NCBI RefSeq assembly: GCF_033025475.1 | Contig: NZ_CP130322.1 | Coordinates: 1-64,000 of the forward strand | Length of the DNA stretch: 64,000 bases | Source: Sphingomonas sp. C3-2 | Lineage (GTDB): Bacteria > Pseudomonadota > Alphaproteobacteria > Sphingomonadales > Sphingomonadaceae | Direction: 5' to 3' | Shown: in pieces, positions 36,058 through 44,448 of the stretch | Numbering within the stretch: position 1 is the stretch's first letter | How the letters are laid out: the number at the start of each line of letters is the position of its first letter | Position numbers and translations under genes: made by a program | Notes under the pieces: model-generated | Database searches by the model: none | Told to the model about the DNA's origin: nothing | Seen by the model: only the letters and a program-made list of their open reading frames with translations

Positions 36058-37569
36058 TTACTGATATTGCTCGGGCATCCGGTTTTCGTCGATATAATCG
36101 CTGAACCGCGTAACCTTGCTGTCGAAGCGCAGGCGCACCGTGCCGGTGGCACCGTGACGTTGCTTGGCGATGATCAGCTGCGCCAGGCCGCTGATCTTGA
36201 AGTCTTCCTGCAGCCAGGCGTTATATTTGTCGACTTCCTCGGCGGTCGATTCCGCACTGGGTTCGGCCGGTTTCTTGAACGAGTGATAATAATCCTCGCG
36301 GTACACGAACCAGACCATGTCGGCGTCCTGTTCGATCGATCCCGATTCGCGAAGGTCGGACAGCTGCGGGCGCTTGTCGTCGCGCGATTCCACCGCGCGG
36401 CTCAGCTGCGACAGCGCGATCACCGGCAGGTTCAGTTCCTTGGCCAGCGTCTTGAGGCCACGGCTGATTTCCGAGATTTCCTGCACGCGGTTACCGTCGC
36501 TCGACTTGCCCGAGCCCTGAAGCAGCTGAAGATAGTCGATGATGATGAAGCCGATGTCATGGCGTCGCTTCAGGCGGCGCGCACGAGTACGCAGCGCGGC
36601 AATGGTGAGGCCGGGCGTGTCGTCGATGAACAGCGGCAGATTTTCCAGCTCGCCCGATGCGCGCGCCAGATTGCGGAAATCCTGCTGGCTGATCTTACCC
36701 ATACGCAGATTTTCGCCGCTGATCCCCGATTGCTCGGACAGGATACGCGTCGCCAGCTGGTCGGCCGCCATTTCGAGGCTGAAGAACGCGACCTTGGCAC
36801 CCACCGACTTTTTCGGGTCGATGCCGTCTTCCATGTCGCGCTGGTAGCGTTTCGCCGCGTTGAACGCGATGTTGGTGGCAAGCGAGGTCTTGCCCATACC
36901 GGGGCGGCCGGCAAGGATGATAAGGTCGGAATGGTGCAGACCACCGATGCGCGAATTGACGTTTTCGAGCCCGGTCGTGACGCCGGACAGGCCGCCGCCG
37001 GCGTTCAGCGCCTTTTCGGCCATCTCGATCGCCGTACGGCTCGCCTGGAGGAAGGATTTGACCGACCCCGTCTCGCCGCCTTCTTCGGCCACGCGGTACA
37101 GCGCGACTTCGGCCTCCTCGATCTGCTTGCGGGGATTTACCTCGTCGCTGGTGTCCATCGCCTTGTCGACCAGCTCGCGGCCGACGCCGATCAGCGCGCG
37201 GAGCATCGCAAGCTCGTAAATCTGCTCGGCAAAGTCGCGCGCGCCGATCAGCGAGGCGCTGCTGCCCGTCAGCCGCGCCAGATAGGCGGGGCCGCCCAGC
37301 GCCTTCATCGCCTCGTCAGTTTCGAACATCGGGCGTAGCGTCACCGGGTTCGCCACCATGTTCTTGGTGACGAGTTTGAGGATCGCGTCATAGATACGGC
37401 CGTGCACCGGCTCGAAGAAATGCTCGGCGCGCAGCTTCTGCATCGCGTCTTCTGCAACGCGGTTGTCGATCATCATCGCGCCCAAAAGCGCGGCTTCCGC
37501 CTCGATATTCTGGGGCAGTTCGGGCGCGGTGCCGTCCTGGGCGGGAATGAGTCGAAGCATGTCAGACAT
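36058..37569 (-). CDS. dnaB: Replicative DNA helicase
   Basis: Hexameric helicase that unwinds DNA ahead of the replisome. The 503-residue protein has the N-terminal helical DnaB domain beginning ELPQNIEAEAALLGAMM, a linker, and the RecA-like C-terminal ATPase with Walker A LAGRPGMGKTSLATNIA (about residues 218-234), Walker B FIIIDYLQLL and DLRESGSIEQDADMVWFVYR. ATG 37569 (MSDMLRLIP) is chosen; the open frame extends further but not with family-like residues. DnaA boxes lie about 50 bases upstream. Confidence 0.97.
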   Translation of the reverse strand: MSDMLRLIPAQDGTAPELPQNIEAEAALLGAMMIDNRVAEDAMQKLRAEHFFEPVHGRIYDAILKLVTKNMVANPVTLRPMFETDEAMKALGGPAYLARLTGSSASLIGARDFAEQIYELAMLRALIGVGRELVDKAMDTSDEVNPRKQIEEAEVALYRVAEEGGETGSVKSFLQASRTAIEMAEKALNAGGGLSGVTTGLENVNSRIGGLHHSDLIILAGRPGMGKTSLATNIAFNAAKRYQRDMEDGIDPKKSVGAKVAFFSLEMAADQLATRILSEQSGISGENLRMGKISQQDFRNLARASGELENLPLFIDDTPGLTIAALRTRARRLKRRHDIGFIIIDYLQLLQGSGKSSDGNRVQEISEISRGLKTLAKELNLPVIALSQLSRAVESRDDKRPQLSDLRESGSIEQDADMVWFVYREDYYHSFKKPAEPSAESTAEEVDKYNAWLQEDFKISGLAQLIIAKQRHGATGTVRLRFDSKVTRFSDYIDENRMPEQYQ

Positions 37570-37617
37570 GGGGCTGCTTTTCGCGCACCCGGGCGCAGGG
37601 CTCAAGGGGAACAAGGC

Positions 37618-37637
37618 TGTGGATAAAATGTGGATGA
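37618..37637. promoter_or_regulatory. Two DnaA boxes in the dnaB upstream region
   Basis: TGTGGATAA at 37618-37626 is a perfect DnaA box (TTATCCACA on the minus strand). TGTGGATGA at 37629-37637 differs by one base. They are 11 bases apart, one helical turn, in the same orientation, and lie 49-68 bases before the dnaB start codon. This suggests binding by DnaA and possible control of dnaB, and perhaps of the divergent UPF0262 gene. Confidence 0.6.
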
Positions 37638-37728
37638 ATTGTGCATATCTGGTGTGTCGCGGTGGCTGTGCATCCCCCGTCGCGGCAAGAGGTTGAGGCA
37701 AAGCGATAACCCGGATACAGCGCAAGAA

Positions 37729-38211
37729 ATGTCGGATCCGCGCATCATCGCTATCGAGCTGGACCAGGCGACGATCATCTGGCGCAATGCCGATGTCGAG
37801 CAGGAACGCCGGATCGCGATCTTCGACATTCTCGAAAATAACTTCTTCGCCCCGCAACGCGCGCAGGCCGAGGGGCATGCCGGTCCCTATGCCATCCAGT
37901 TGCGCGTGGAGGAGGGGCGGCTTGCGATCGATATCAGCAATTCGGATCGCGAGCCGATCGGCACCATCATCCTCGGGCTTGGGCGGTTCCGCCGGCCGAT
38001 CAAGGATTATTTCGCGATCTGTGACAGCTATTTCCAGGCGATCCGCCAAGCCACGCCGCAGCAGATCGAAACGGTGGACATGGCGCGCCGCGCGATCCAC
38101 AACGACGCCGCGTCGCTCCTCATGGAGCGGCTCGAGGGGAAGATCGACGTCGATTTCGATACGGCGCGGCGGCTTTTCACGCTGATCTGCGTCTTGCACA
38201 TTAAGGGGTAA
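37729..38211 (+). CDS. UPF0262 family protein
   Basis: A 160-residue cytosolic protein of the alphaproteobacterial UPF0262 family. It opens MSDPRIIAIELD and contains RRIAIFDILENNFF, LGRFRRPIKDYF, and MARRAIHNDAASLL. The function is unknown; in related genomes it often sits near hisD or dNTP-related genes. Here it is followed within 11 bases by a GH25 gene, divergent from dnaB. Confidence 0.88.
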   Translation: MSDPRIIAIELDQATIIWRNADVEQERRIAIFDILENNFFAPQRAQAEGHAGPYAIQLRVEEGRLAIDISNSDREPIGTIILGLGRFRRPIKDYFAICDSYFQAIRQATPQQIETVDMARRAIHNDAASLLMERLEGKIDVDFDTARRLFTLICVLHIKG

Positions 38212-38222
38212 ATTCGGGGGAC

Positions 38223-38915
38223 ATGGCCAAGCGGACGGTTAAGGGACTGCTTTTGCGGTTGGGCGGAGCCGTGGTGCTGTGCGCGGTGGGTGCGGTCGGC
38301 GCCTATGGCTATGCGCGCCAGTGGCGACCATCGACGCAACTTTATCCCATCCAGGGGGTCGATATCTCGTCCGAACAGGGCCTGGTCCACTGGCCCACGG
38401 TCAAGGGGGCAGGGGCCGATTTCGCCTATTTGCGCGCAACCGATGGGCTGACCGGCCGGGATGAAAGCTTCACCAGCCACTGGGCGGAGGCGAGCAGCGC
38501 GGGTCTGCGGCGCGGCGCCTATCATCAGTTCAGCCTGTGCCGTCCGGCGGCCGAGCAGGCGACGGCCTTCATCGCCACCGTTCCGCGCGAGGAAGCGGCG
38601 CTTCCGCCTGCCATCATCTTCGATTTTCAGGAAAACTGCGGCGCACGCCCCGAGAAGGCGCAGCTCCAGCGCGCCGCGCAGACGCTCATCGACATGATCG
38701 AGGCGCATAGCGGGCGCCCCGCGGTCCTCCGCGTCTCCGACGATTTTCAGGACGAATATGACATTACCGGCATCGCCCCGCGGACGATGTGGCGCGCGCG
38801 CAACTTTTTGGCGCCCGATGCCGAAAAACAGCCCTGGGTGATGTGGCGCGCATCCGATTTACATCGTATCGACGGCGTCGAAGGCCCCGTTGACTGGAAT
38901 GTAGTGCATCAATGA
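38223..38915 (+). CDS. GH25-family (Chalaropsis-type lysozyme) protein with altered catalytic motif
   Basis: A 230-residue protein with an N-terminal membrane anchor or signal (LLLRLGGAVVLCAVGAVGAYG), then the GH25 barrel: QGVDISSEQGLVHWPTVK, FAYLRATDGL, RRGAYHQFSLC and the end QPWVMWRASDLHRIDGV. GH25 muramidases cut peptidoglycan between MurNAc and GlcNAc. The catalytic D-x-E motif after beta strand 4 is not intact: the region reads AIIFDFQENCG, with Gln where the glutamate is expected, unless the next Glu takes its place. It overlaps cdd by 4 bases. Confidence 0.82.
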   Translation: MAKRTVKGLLLRLGGAVVLCAVGAVGAYGYARQWRPSTQLYPIQGVDISSEQGLVHWPTVKGAGADFAYLRATDGLTGRDESFTSHWAEASSAGLRRGAYHQFSLCRPAAEQATAFIATVPREEAALPPAIIFDFQENCGARPEKAQLQRAAQTLIDMIEAHSGRPAVLRVSDDFQDEYDITGIAPRTMWRARNFLAPDAEKQPWVMWRASDLHRIDGVEGPVDWNVVHQ

Positions 38916-39358
38916 CAGACAGGCAGAAGCTCTTTTCCGCGGCCCGCGCGGCGGCGGCGCATGCGCATGCGCCCTATTCGAATTTCGCGGTCGGCGCCGC
39001 GCTGTTGCTCGACGATGGCGAGATCGTGACCGGCACCAATTTTGAAAATGCCAGCTACGGCCTTTCGCTCTGCGCCGAGACCGTCGCACTCGCCAAGGCG
39101 AACAGCGAAGGCAAGTTGCGCCGCGTGGTTGAAGTGGGCGTGATCGGCGGCATGATCGGCGCGGGCGGCGCGCTTTCGGGCGATCAGCCCGTGCGCCCCT
39201 GTGGCCGCTGCCGCCAGATCCTGAACGAGGCCGCGCAGATCGGCGGGCACGACATCACGGTGCACTGCGCCTCGGCCGATGCCTCGGTCGAGGAAAGCTT
39301 CCGGCTATCCGATCTTCTGCCCCACGCATTCGGCCCCGCCGATCTGGGCATAGGCTGA
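38912..39358 (+). CDS. cdd: Cytidine deaminase
   Basis: Zn enzyme of pyrimidine salvage that deaminates cytidine and deoxycytidine. The 148-residue homotetrameric-type protein has the substrate motif YSNFAVGAALL, FENASYGLSLCAETV with the zinc cysteine and catalytic glutamate, and RPCGRCRQ with the two other zinc cysteines. It overlaps the GH25 gene and is followed by dcd, another cytosine-nucleotide deaminase. Confidence 0.96.
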   Translation: MTDRQKLFSAARAAAAHAHAPYSNFAVGAALLLDDGEIVTGTNFENASYGLSLCAETVALAKANSEGKLRRVVEVGVIGGMIGAGGALSGDQPVRPCGRCRQILNEAAQIGGHDITVHCASADASVEESFRLSDLLPHAFGPADLGIG

Positions 39359-39398
39359 AAATTCGATTACGGGCATCGCATCAAGAGGGGACAGATAA

Positions 39399-39953
39399 AT
39401 GGCAATCCTGAGCGACAAGTGGATTCGCGAACGTGCGATGGCCGACGGCATGATCGAGCCGTTCGTCGAAAACCAGCGGCGCGACGGTTGCATCAGCTAT
39501 GGCCTGTCCTCTTATGGCTATGACGCCCGCGTCGCCGACGAGTTCAAGATCTTCACCAATGTCGACTCGGCGGTCGTCGATCCCAAGGATTTCGCGTCGA
39601 ACAGCTTCGTCGATCGCAAGACCGACGTCTGCATCATCCCGCCCAATTCGTTCGCGCTCGCGCGCACGGTCGAATATTTCCGCGTGCCGCGCGACGTGCT
39701 GGTGATCTGCCTCGGCAAATCCACCTATGCGCGCTGCGGAATCATCGTGAACGTCACCCCGCTCGAACCGGGCTGGGAAGGGCATGTCACGCTCGAATTT
39801 TCGAACACGACGCCGCTTCCGGCGAAGATCTACGCCAATGAGGGCGCCTGCCAGTTCCTGTTCCTCAAGGGCAATGAACCATGCGAGGTCAGCTATGCCG
39901 ATCGCGCCGGAAAATATATGGGGCAACGGGGGGTTACGCTGCCTCGTCTGTAG
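39399..39953 (+). CDS. dcd: dCTP deaminase
   Basis: Converts dCTP to dUTP, the main route to dTTP precursors. The 184-residue trimeric enzyme has [38 protein letters not shown] with the catalytic region (GKSTYAR and the glutamate in LEPGWEG) and [20 protein letters not shown]. Length is normal. A GGGGACAG-type site is upstream of ATG 39399. Confidence 0.97.
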   Translation: MAILSDKWIRERAMADGMIEPFVENQRRDGCISYGLSSYGYDARVADEFKIFTNVDSAVVDPKDFASNSFVDRKTDVCIIPPNSFALARTVEYFRVPRDVLVICLGKSTYARCGIIVNVTPLEPGWEGHVTLEFSNTTPLPAKIYANEGACQFLFLKGNEPCEVSYADRAGKYMGQRGVTLPRL

Positions 39954-40033
39954 TATTTCCGCCAAGCATTCGTTGACGTCTCGTTCCAACAGGCGCACCC
40001 TGTAGCCGTCCCTAACAAGGGAGGGTGTGTGTG

Positions 40034-40426
40034 ATGACTACGTTCAATGGATTGATCGTTCTGCTCGCCCGTGTCCTGCTCTCCGCCATCTTCATCTGGA
40101 GCGGGTGGGGCAAGGTTGCCGATATCGGCGGTACCGCCGCCTATATCGCCAGCTCCGGCCTGCCGACGATCCTGGCATGGCCTTCCGCCTTCTTCGAACT
40201 CATCGTCGGCCTGTTCGTCCTCATTGGCTTTCAGACCAAATGGGCCGCGCTGGCGCTGGCGTTCTTCTCGTTCGTAACGGCGTTTCTGTTCCACACCGGG
40301 TTTGCCGACCCGATGCAGCAGATCAATTTCTTCAAGAATCTGGCGATGACCGGCGGATTTCTGATGCTCTACGCCTACCCGCACAATCACTACAGCATCG
40401 AAGCCGTCTGGACCGAAGAGGATTGA
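40034..40426 (+). CDS. DoxX family membrane protein
   Basis: A 130-residue four-helix inner-membrane protein of the DoxX/DoxD-like family, with the start LIVLLARVLLSAIFIWSGWG and the end NLAMTGGFLMLYAYPHNHYS. Family members are linked to quinone-related oxidation of sulfur or thiols in some species; most are uncharacterised. The start is ATG 40034, with an upstream GTG-rich stretch giving other choices. It lies 80 bases after dcd, with no functional link visible. Confidence 0.85.
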   Translation: MTTFNGLIVLLARVLLSAIFIWSGWGKVADIGGTAAYIASSGLPTILAWPSAFFELIVGLFVLIGFQTKWAALALAFFSFVTAFLFHTGFADPMQQINFFKNLAMTGGFLMLYAYPHNHYSIEAVWTEED

Positions 40427-40493
40427 TAGCTCCGCCTGAGCACCGGGCGCGGGCGTTTCCGCCCAACCGCCCGGCCTCTAGCGGCCCTGTGCG

Positions 40494-41264
40494 TCAGAAT
40501 ACCGGCTGATTGGCCGGATCGTCGGGGTCGACGATCGACGTATGGATGCCGCATTCCACCTTGTCCCACCCGCGCCACCGGCCGGCACGCGGATCTTCGC
40601 CGGGCCGCACCTTGCTGGTGCAGGGCTGGCACCCGATCGAGGGGTAGCCCTCGGCTTCCAGTGGATGGCGCGGAAGGTCGTTTGCCTCGAAATAGGCGTC
40701 CAGATCTTCCTTGGTCCAGCTGGCGAGCGGATTGACCTTCAGGCGGTCACCATCCAGTTCGAACCGGGGCAGGCCGGAGCGCGTGGCGGACTGGAAGCCC
40801 TTTCGCCCGGAAATTGAGCTATCATACCCAGTCAGCTGTTTTTCCAGGGGAATTACCTTGCGGATCTCACAGCAGCCATCGGGGTCGTACGACCAGCGAA
40901 GTTCGTTGTCGTCCTTTGCCGCAAGCGTCTCCGGATCGGGACGATAGGTGATCACATTGGTCAGGCCGAGATGAGCCACCAGCGCGTCGCGGTAGCTCAG
41001 CGTTTCGGGAAACATCTTCAGCGTGTCGCCGAACAGCACGGGCGTATCCCGGTCGATCGAGGCGATCAGGTGCAGCAGCACCGCAGACTCGGCACCGAAG
41101 GACGACACCACCGCAACCCGGCCCAGAACGCCTTCCTCGAACAGCGTGCGCAGCATCTCAACCGTGTCGATACCCCGAAAACGGTTGTTCAGTGCGATCG
41201 CATCTTCCTGGCGAAAGCGCGGGCGCGCGTCGATGATGTCGGCCTGTCGCAATGCTTTAGCCAT
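40494..41264 (-). CDS. cysH: Phosphoadenylyl/adenylyl-sulfate reductase (4Fe-4S, APS-type)
   Basis: Reduces activated sulfate to sulfite in assimilation. The 256-residue protein has the adenylyl-sulfate binding fold SSFGAESAVLLHL and two cysteine pairs, GCCEIRK and GCQPCTSK, which bind a 4Fe-4S cluster, plus the catalytic ECGIHT. That CC...CxxC pattern is the accepted mark of APS reductases, and PAPS-specific enzymes lack it. ATG 41264 (MAKALRQAD) is chosen. It ends the cobA-DUF2849-cysI-DUF934-cysH operon and overlaps DUF934. Confidence 0.94.
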   Translation of the reverse strand: MAKALRQADIIDARPRFRQEDAIALNNRFRGIDTVEMLRTLFEEGVLGRVAVVSSFGAESAVLLHLIASIDRDTPVLFGDTLKMFPETLSYRDALVAHLGLTNVITYRPDPETLAAKDDNELRWSYDPDGCCEIRKVIPLEKQLTGYDSSISGRKGFQSATRSGLPRFELDGDRLKVNPLASWTKEDLDAYFEANDLPRHPLEAEGYPSIGCQPCTSKVRPGEDPRAGRWRGWDKVECGIHTSIVDPDDPANQPVF

Positions 41265-41682
41265 GACGCCTTTTCCAAGCCGGAACGGCCGGGTCGACCG
41301 CGGTCTGGTAAACCGTCTCGTAGCGTTCAAGCTCAGTCTTCACCACCGCCGGGTCAAGCGGGTGGCGCGGCGCGAAGCTGTCGAACCCGCAGCGGCGCAT
41401 ATGCGAAATCTGGTCCACCAGAACATCGCCTTCGGCGCGCAGCTCGCCCACATAGCCGGCCTCGCGCAGGATGCGCGCGGCCGAATAGCCGCGGCCGTCG
41501 CGAAAGGCCGGAAAGCTCACCTCAATCAGCGCAAGCCGGTCGAGAAAGGGGAGCAGCGCGCGCACATCCTCGCCCGGCTCGATCCGGACGGCGGTCGCGT
41601 TCGACTGGCCCAGAAACGCGTCGAGCGTTACCGCCGGTTCTTCATGCGGGGCATCGTCGCGGAAGGAAATCGCATCAACCAT
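41257..41682 (-). CDS. DUF934 family protein (sulfite reductase-associated)
   Basis: A 141-residue protein with FPAFRDGRGYSAARILREAG, the core motif of DUF934/COG3749, and LRAEGDVLVDQISHMRRCGFD. It is known only from gene context, always beside assimilatory sulfite or nitrite reductases, and is thought to help the pathway. It overlaps both cysI and cysH at its ends, which supports coexpression. Confidence 0.9.
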   Translation of the reverse strand: MVDAISFRDDAPHEEPAVTLDAFLGQSNATAVRIEPGEDVRALLPFLDRLALIEVSFPAFRDGRGYSAARILREAGYVGELRAEGDVLVDQISHMRRCGFDSFAPRHPLDPAVVKTELERYETVYQTAVDPAVPAWKRRHG

Positions 41683-43306
41683 AAATCGCTTCCTTGAAAG
41701 GCTCCATGCCGACGCGGCGATAGGTGTCTACGAAGCGCTCGTCCTGCTGGCGCAGCGCCTTGTAGACGTCGGTCACCTTCTCGATCGCATCGACCACGCC
41801 GTCCTCGTCGAAACCGGGGCCGGTGATCTTGCCCAGGCTCACATCCTCGGCGCCCGAGCCGCCCAGCAGCAGCTGGTAGTTTTCGGTGCCTTTGCGGTCG
41901 ACGCCCAAAATGCCGATATGGCCGGCATGGTGATGGCCGCACGCGTTGATGCAGCCCGAAATCTTCAGCTTCAGCTCGCCCAGGTCGCGCTGACGATCGA
42001 GATCGGCAAAGCGCTTGGCGATCTTCTGCGCCACGGGGATCGAACGGGCATTGGCCAGGCTGCAATAATCAAGCCCCGGGCAGGCGATGATATCGCTGAT
42101 CAGGTCGAGATTGGGCGTCGCCAGATCGGCTTCGGCCAGCGCCTGCCAGACGACGTAGAGATCGGCCTTTTTCACATGCGGCAGCACGATGTTTTGGGCA
42201 TGCGTCACGCGCAGTTCGTCAAAGCTGTAGCGCTCGGCAAGGTCCGCGATCACGTCGATCTGGTCGGCCGTCGCGTCCCCCGGAATGCCGTCGACCGGCT
42301 TCAGGCTGATATTGGCGATGGCATAGCCGGGCTGCTTGTGCGCAATCACCTGCTGGTCCACCCACAGGCGGAAATCGGGGTCGGACAGGTCGATCTCGTC
42401 GCTCAGTCCGGCTTCGAACGCGGGGCTTGCGAAAAACGCGCGGATCCGTTCCAGCTCGGCCGCCGGCGGGGTGATGCCCAGCGTCCGCACATGGGCGAAT
42501 TCTTCCTCCACCTGGCGCTTATATTCCTCGACGCCGATCTCGTGGATCAGGATCTTGATGCGCGCCTTGTACATGTTGTCGCGGCGGCCATAGCGATTGT
42601 ACACGCGCAGGCAGGCCTCGAGATAGGCGAGCAGCTCGTCGGCCTCGATGAAGTCCTTGATTTCGGGCGCGATCATCGGGGTACGGCCCATGCCGCCGCC
42701 CGCAAACACGCGTCCGCCAAGCACGCCGTCCTTCGTCACCAGCTCGATGCCGATGTCGTGCAGCCGCATCGCCGCCCGGTCCTCGGGGGCCGCGATCACC
42801 GCGATCTTGAACTTGCGGGGCAGGTAGCTGAATTCGGGGTGAAAGGTCGACCATTGGCGCAGAAGCTCGGCCCAGGGGCGCGGATCCGCCACTTCGTCCG
42901 CTGCGGCGCCGGCATATTGGTCGGAACTGATATTGCGGATGCAGTTGCCGCTGGTCTGGATGGCGTGCATCTCAACCGTCGCCAATTCAGCAAGAATATC
43001 AGGTGCTTCGTCCAGCTTAATCCAGTTGTACTGGAGGTTCTGGCGCGTCGTGAAATGGCCATATCCGCGGTCGTATTTGCGCGCGATATGCGCCAGCATG
43101 TGCATCTGGCGGCTGTTCATCGTGCCATAGGGCACCGCGACGCGCAGCATATAGGCGTGCAGCTGCAGATAGAGCCCGTTCATCAGCCGCAGCGGCTTGA
43201 ACTGGTCCTCGCTCATCGCGCCCGACAGGCGACGCTTCACCTGGTCGCGAAACTCCTCGACGCGGGCATCGACGATCGACTGGTCATATTGGTCATATTG
43301 ATACAT
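41675..43306 (-). CDS. cysI: Assimilatory sulfite reductase, siroheme hemoprotein
   Basis: Six-electron reduction of sulfite to sulfide at a siroheme-4Fe-4S site. The 543-residue protein has the substrate-binding arginine regions and the cluster cysteines in CPGLDYCSLANAR and CINACGHHHAG (C-x5-C and C-x3-C), the latter close to the siroheme. The first half has RKYDRGYGHFTTRQNLQYNW, a family landmark. It could also be called a nitrite/sulfite reductase, but the surrounding cobA, DUF934 and cysH indicate sulfite. Confidence 0.94.
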   Translation of the reverse strand: MYQYDQYDQSIVDARVEEFRDQVKRRLSGAMSEDQFKPLRLMNGLYLQLHAYMLRVAVPYGTMNSRQMHMLAHIARKYDRGYGHFTTRQNLQYNWIKLDEAPDILAELATVEMHAIQTSGNCIRNISSDQYAGAAADEVADPRPWAELLRQWSTFHPEFSYLPRKFKIAVIAAPEDRAAMRLHDIGIELVTKDGVLGGRVFAGGGMGRTPMIAPEIKDFIEADELLAYLEACLRVYNRYGRRDNMYKARIKILIHEIGVEEYKRQVEEEFAHVRTLGITPPAAELERIRAFFASPAFEAGLSDEIDLSDPDFRLWVDQQVIAHKQPGYAIANISLKPVDGIPGDATADQIDVIADLAERYSFDELRVTHAQNIVLPHVKKADLYVVWQALAEADLATPNLDLISDIIACPGLDYCSLANARSIPVAQKIAKRFADLDRQRDLGELKLKISGCINACGHHHAGHIGILGVDRKGTENYQLLLGGSGAEDVSLGKITGPGFDEDGVVDAIEKVTDVYKALRQQDERFVDTYRRVGMEPFKEAIYG

Positions 43307-43307
43307 G

Positions 43308-43604
43308 TCAGATCACCCAGTTGCCGGCATCGGGGTCGGCGGGTTTCAGGGTAAGGTCGGGGCGCACCGTGGGGCCAAGCGCGCGGATGCGATCCTTGAT
43401 ATGCGCGGGGCGCGGGCCGTCCGCCGTGGCGGTGGCCTCGATCACATAGGGCGCGTTGACGCGCCGGGACGCTTCCTCGCGGCGGGCAATATCCTCGCCC
43501 TGTTCATCGACATCGACGGCATCCTCGACATGGCGGGACCAATCCGAACCGGTCCACCACACCACGTCGCCCGTCGGCAAATCATTCCCCGTCAGGATCT
43601 TCAC
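43308..43604 (-). CDS. DUF2849 domain protein
   Basis: A 98-residue protein starting VKILTGNDLPTGDVVWWTG (GTG start at 43604 with GGAGG 8 bases upstream) and ending DAGNWVI. DUF2849 proteins are alphaproteobacterial and sit between siroheme synthase and sulfite reductase. The role is unknown, possibly a small partner of the reductase. The start overlaps the stop of cobA (GTGA). Confidence 0.85.
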   Translation of the reverse strand: MKILTGNDLPTGDVVWWTGSDWSRHVEDAVDVDEQGEDIARREEASRRVNAPYVIEATATADGPRPAHIKDRIRALGPTVRPDLTLKPADPDAGNWVI

Positions 43605-44386
43605 GCAAGAACCTCCGCCTGTCTGGCAAATTGAAACAGCCGATCTTCGGCATCCGAATGTAAAACCACGTCGCCCACGACGATCAGCGCCGGGCTCTTC
43701 ACGCCCTCGCGCACGATCAGGTCGCCCAGATCCGCGAGCAGGCTGCGCAGCGCGCGGGAATCGCCACGCGTCCCCTTTTCCAGAACCGCCACGGGCATAT
43801 TGGGGGCAACGCCGTCGGCGATCAGCTTGTCGGCGATCTCGCTCGCGGTCGCCACCCCCATGTAGATGACGAGCGTTCGACCTTTTCCGGCAAGGCCGGA
43901 CCAGTCCTGCTCGGTCAGCCCCTTGCACTGGCCAGCGACAAAGCTGACCGCGCTTGCGGCGTCACGGTGGGTGAGGGGCAGGTTCGCCTCGGCCGCGCAG
44001 CCGATCGCCGCCGAAATGCCGGGGACGACGTCAACCGAAACACCGGCCTTGCGGCAGGCCTCGACTTCCTCGCCGCCACGCCCGAAAATAAAGGGATCGC
44101 CGCCCTTCAGGCGGATCACCGTTTCGCCCTTCAGCGCCTCGGCCACCAGCAGCGCGTTGATCGCCTCCTGCGCCATGGTGTGGCGGGCGCGGCTCTTTGC
44201 CACCGAAATCAGCCGGGCAGAGGCAGGCGCCATCGCGATGATCGAATCGTCGACCAGCCCGTCGTGCACCACCACGGTCGCGCGGGCGAGCGCGCGCACG
44301 GCCTTGACGGTCAGCAGGTCCGGATCGCCCGGCCCCGCGCCGACAAGCGTCACGGTCCCGGCGGAAAGGGGGCGGCTCTGGTTCAT
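43601..44386 (-). CDS. cobA: Uroporphyrinogen-III C-methyltransferase
   Basis: Two SAM-dependent methylations of uroporphyrinogen III give precorrin-2, the precursor of siroheme, the cofactor of the sulfite reductase encoded downstream. The 261-residue protein has the SUMT motifs VGAGPGDPDLLTVKAVRAL, VIRLKGGDPFIFGRGGEE, VPGISAAIG, and DRLFQFARQ. It is the first gene of the operon. The precorrin-2 dehydrogenase/ferrochelatase (CysG N-terminal part) is not fused and not seen here. Confidence 0.95.
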   Translation of the reverse strand: MNQSRPLSAGTVTLVGAGPGDPDLLTVKAVRALARATVVVHDGLVDDSIIAMAPASARLISVAKSRARHTMAQEAINALLVAEALKGETVIRLKGGDPFIFGRGGEEVEACRKAGVSVDVVPGISAAIGCAAEANLPLTHRDAASAVSFVAGQCKGLTEQDWSGLAGKGRTLVIYMGVATASEIADKLIADGVAPNMPVAVLEKGTRGDSRALRSLLADLGDLIVREGVKSPALIVVGDVVLHSDAEDRLFQFARQAEVLA

Positions 44387-44448
44387 GACAGGCAGATGAC
44401 GCCTCGGCCGCTCGAAATCAAAGCAGGGATTTTATCGGGGGCGCTAGT

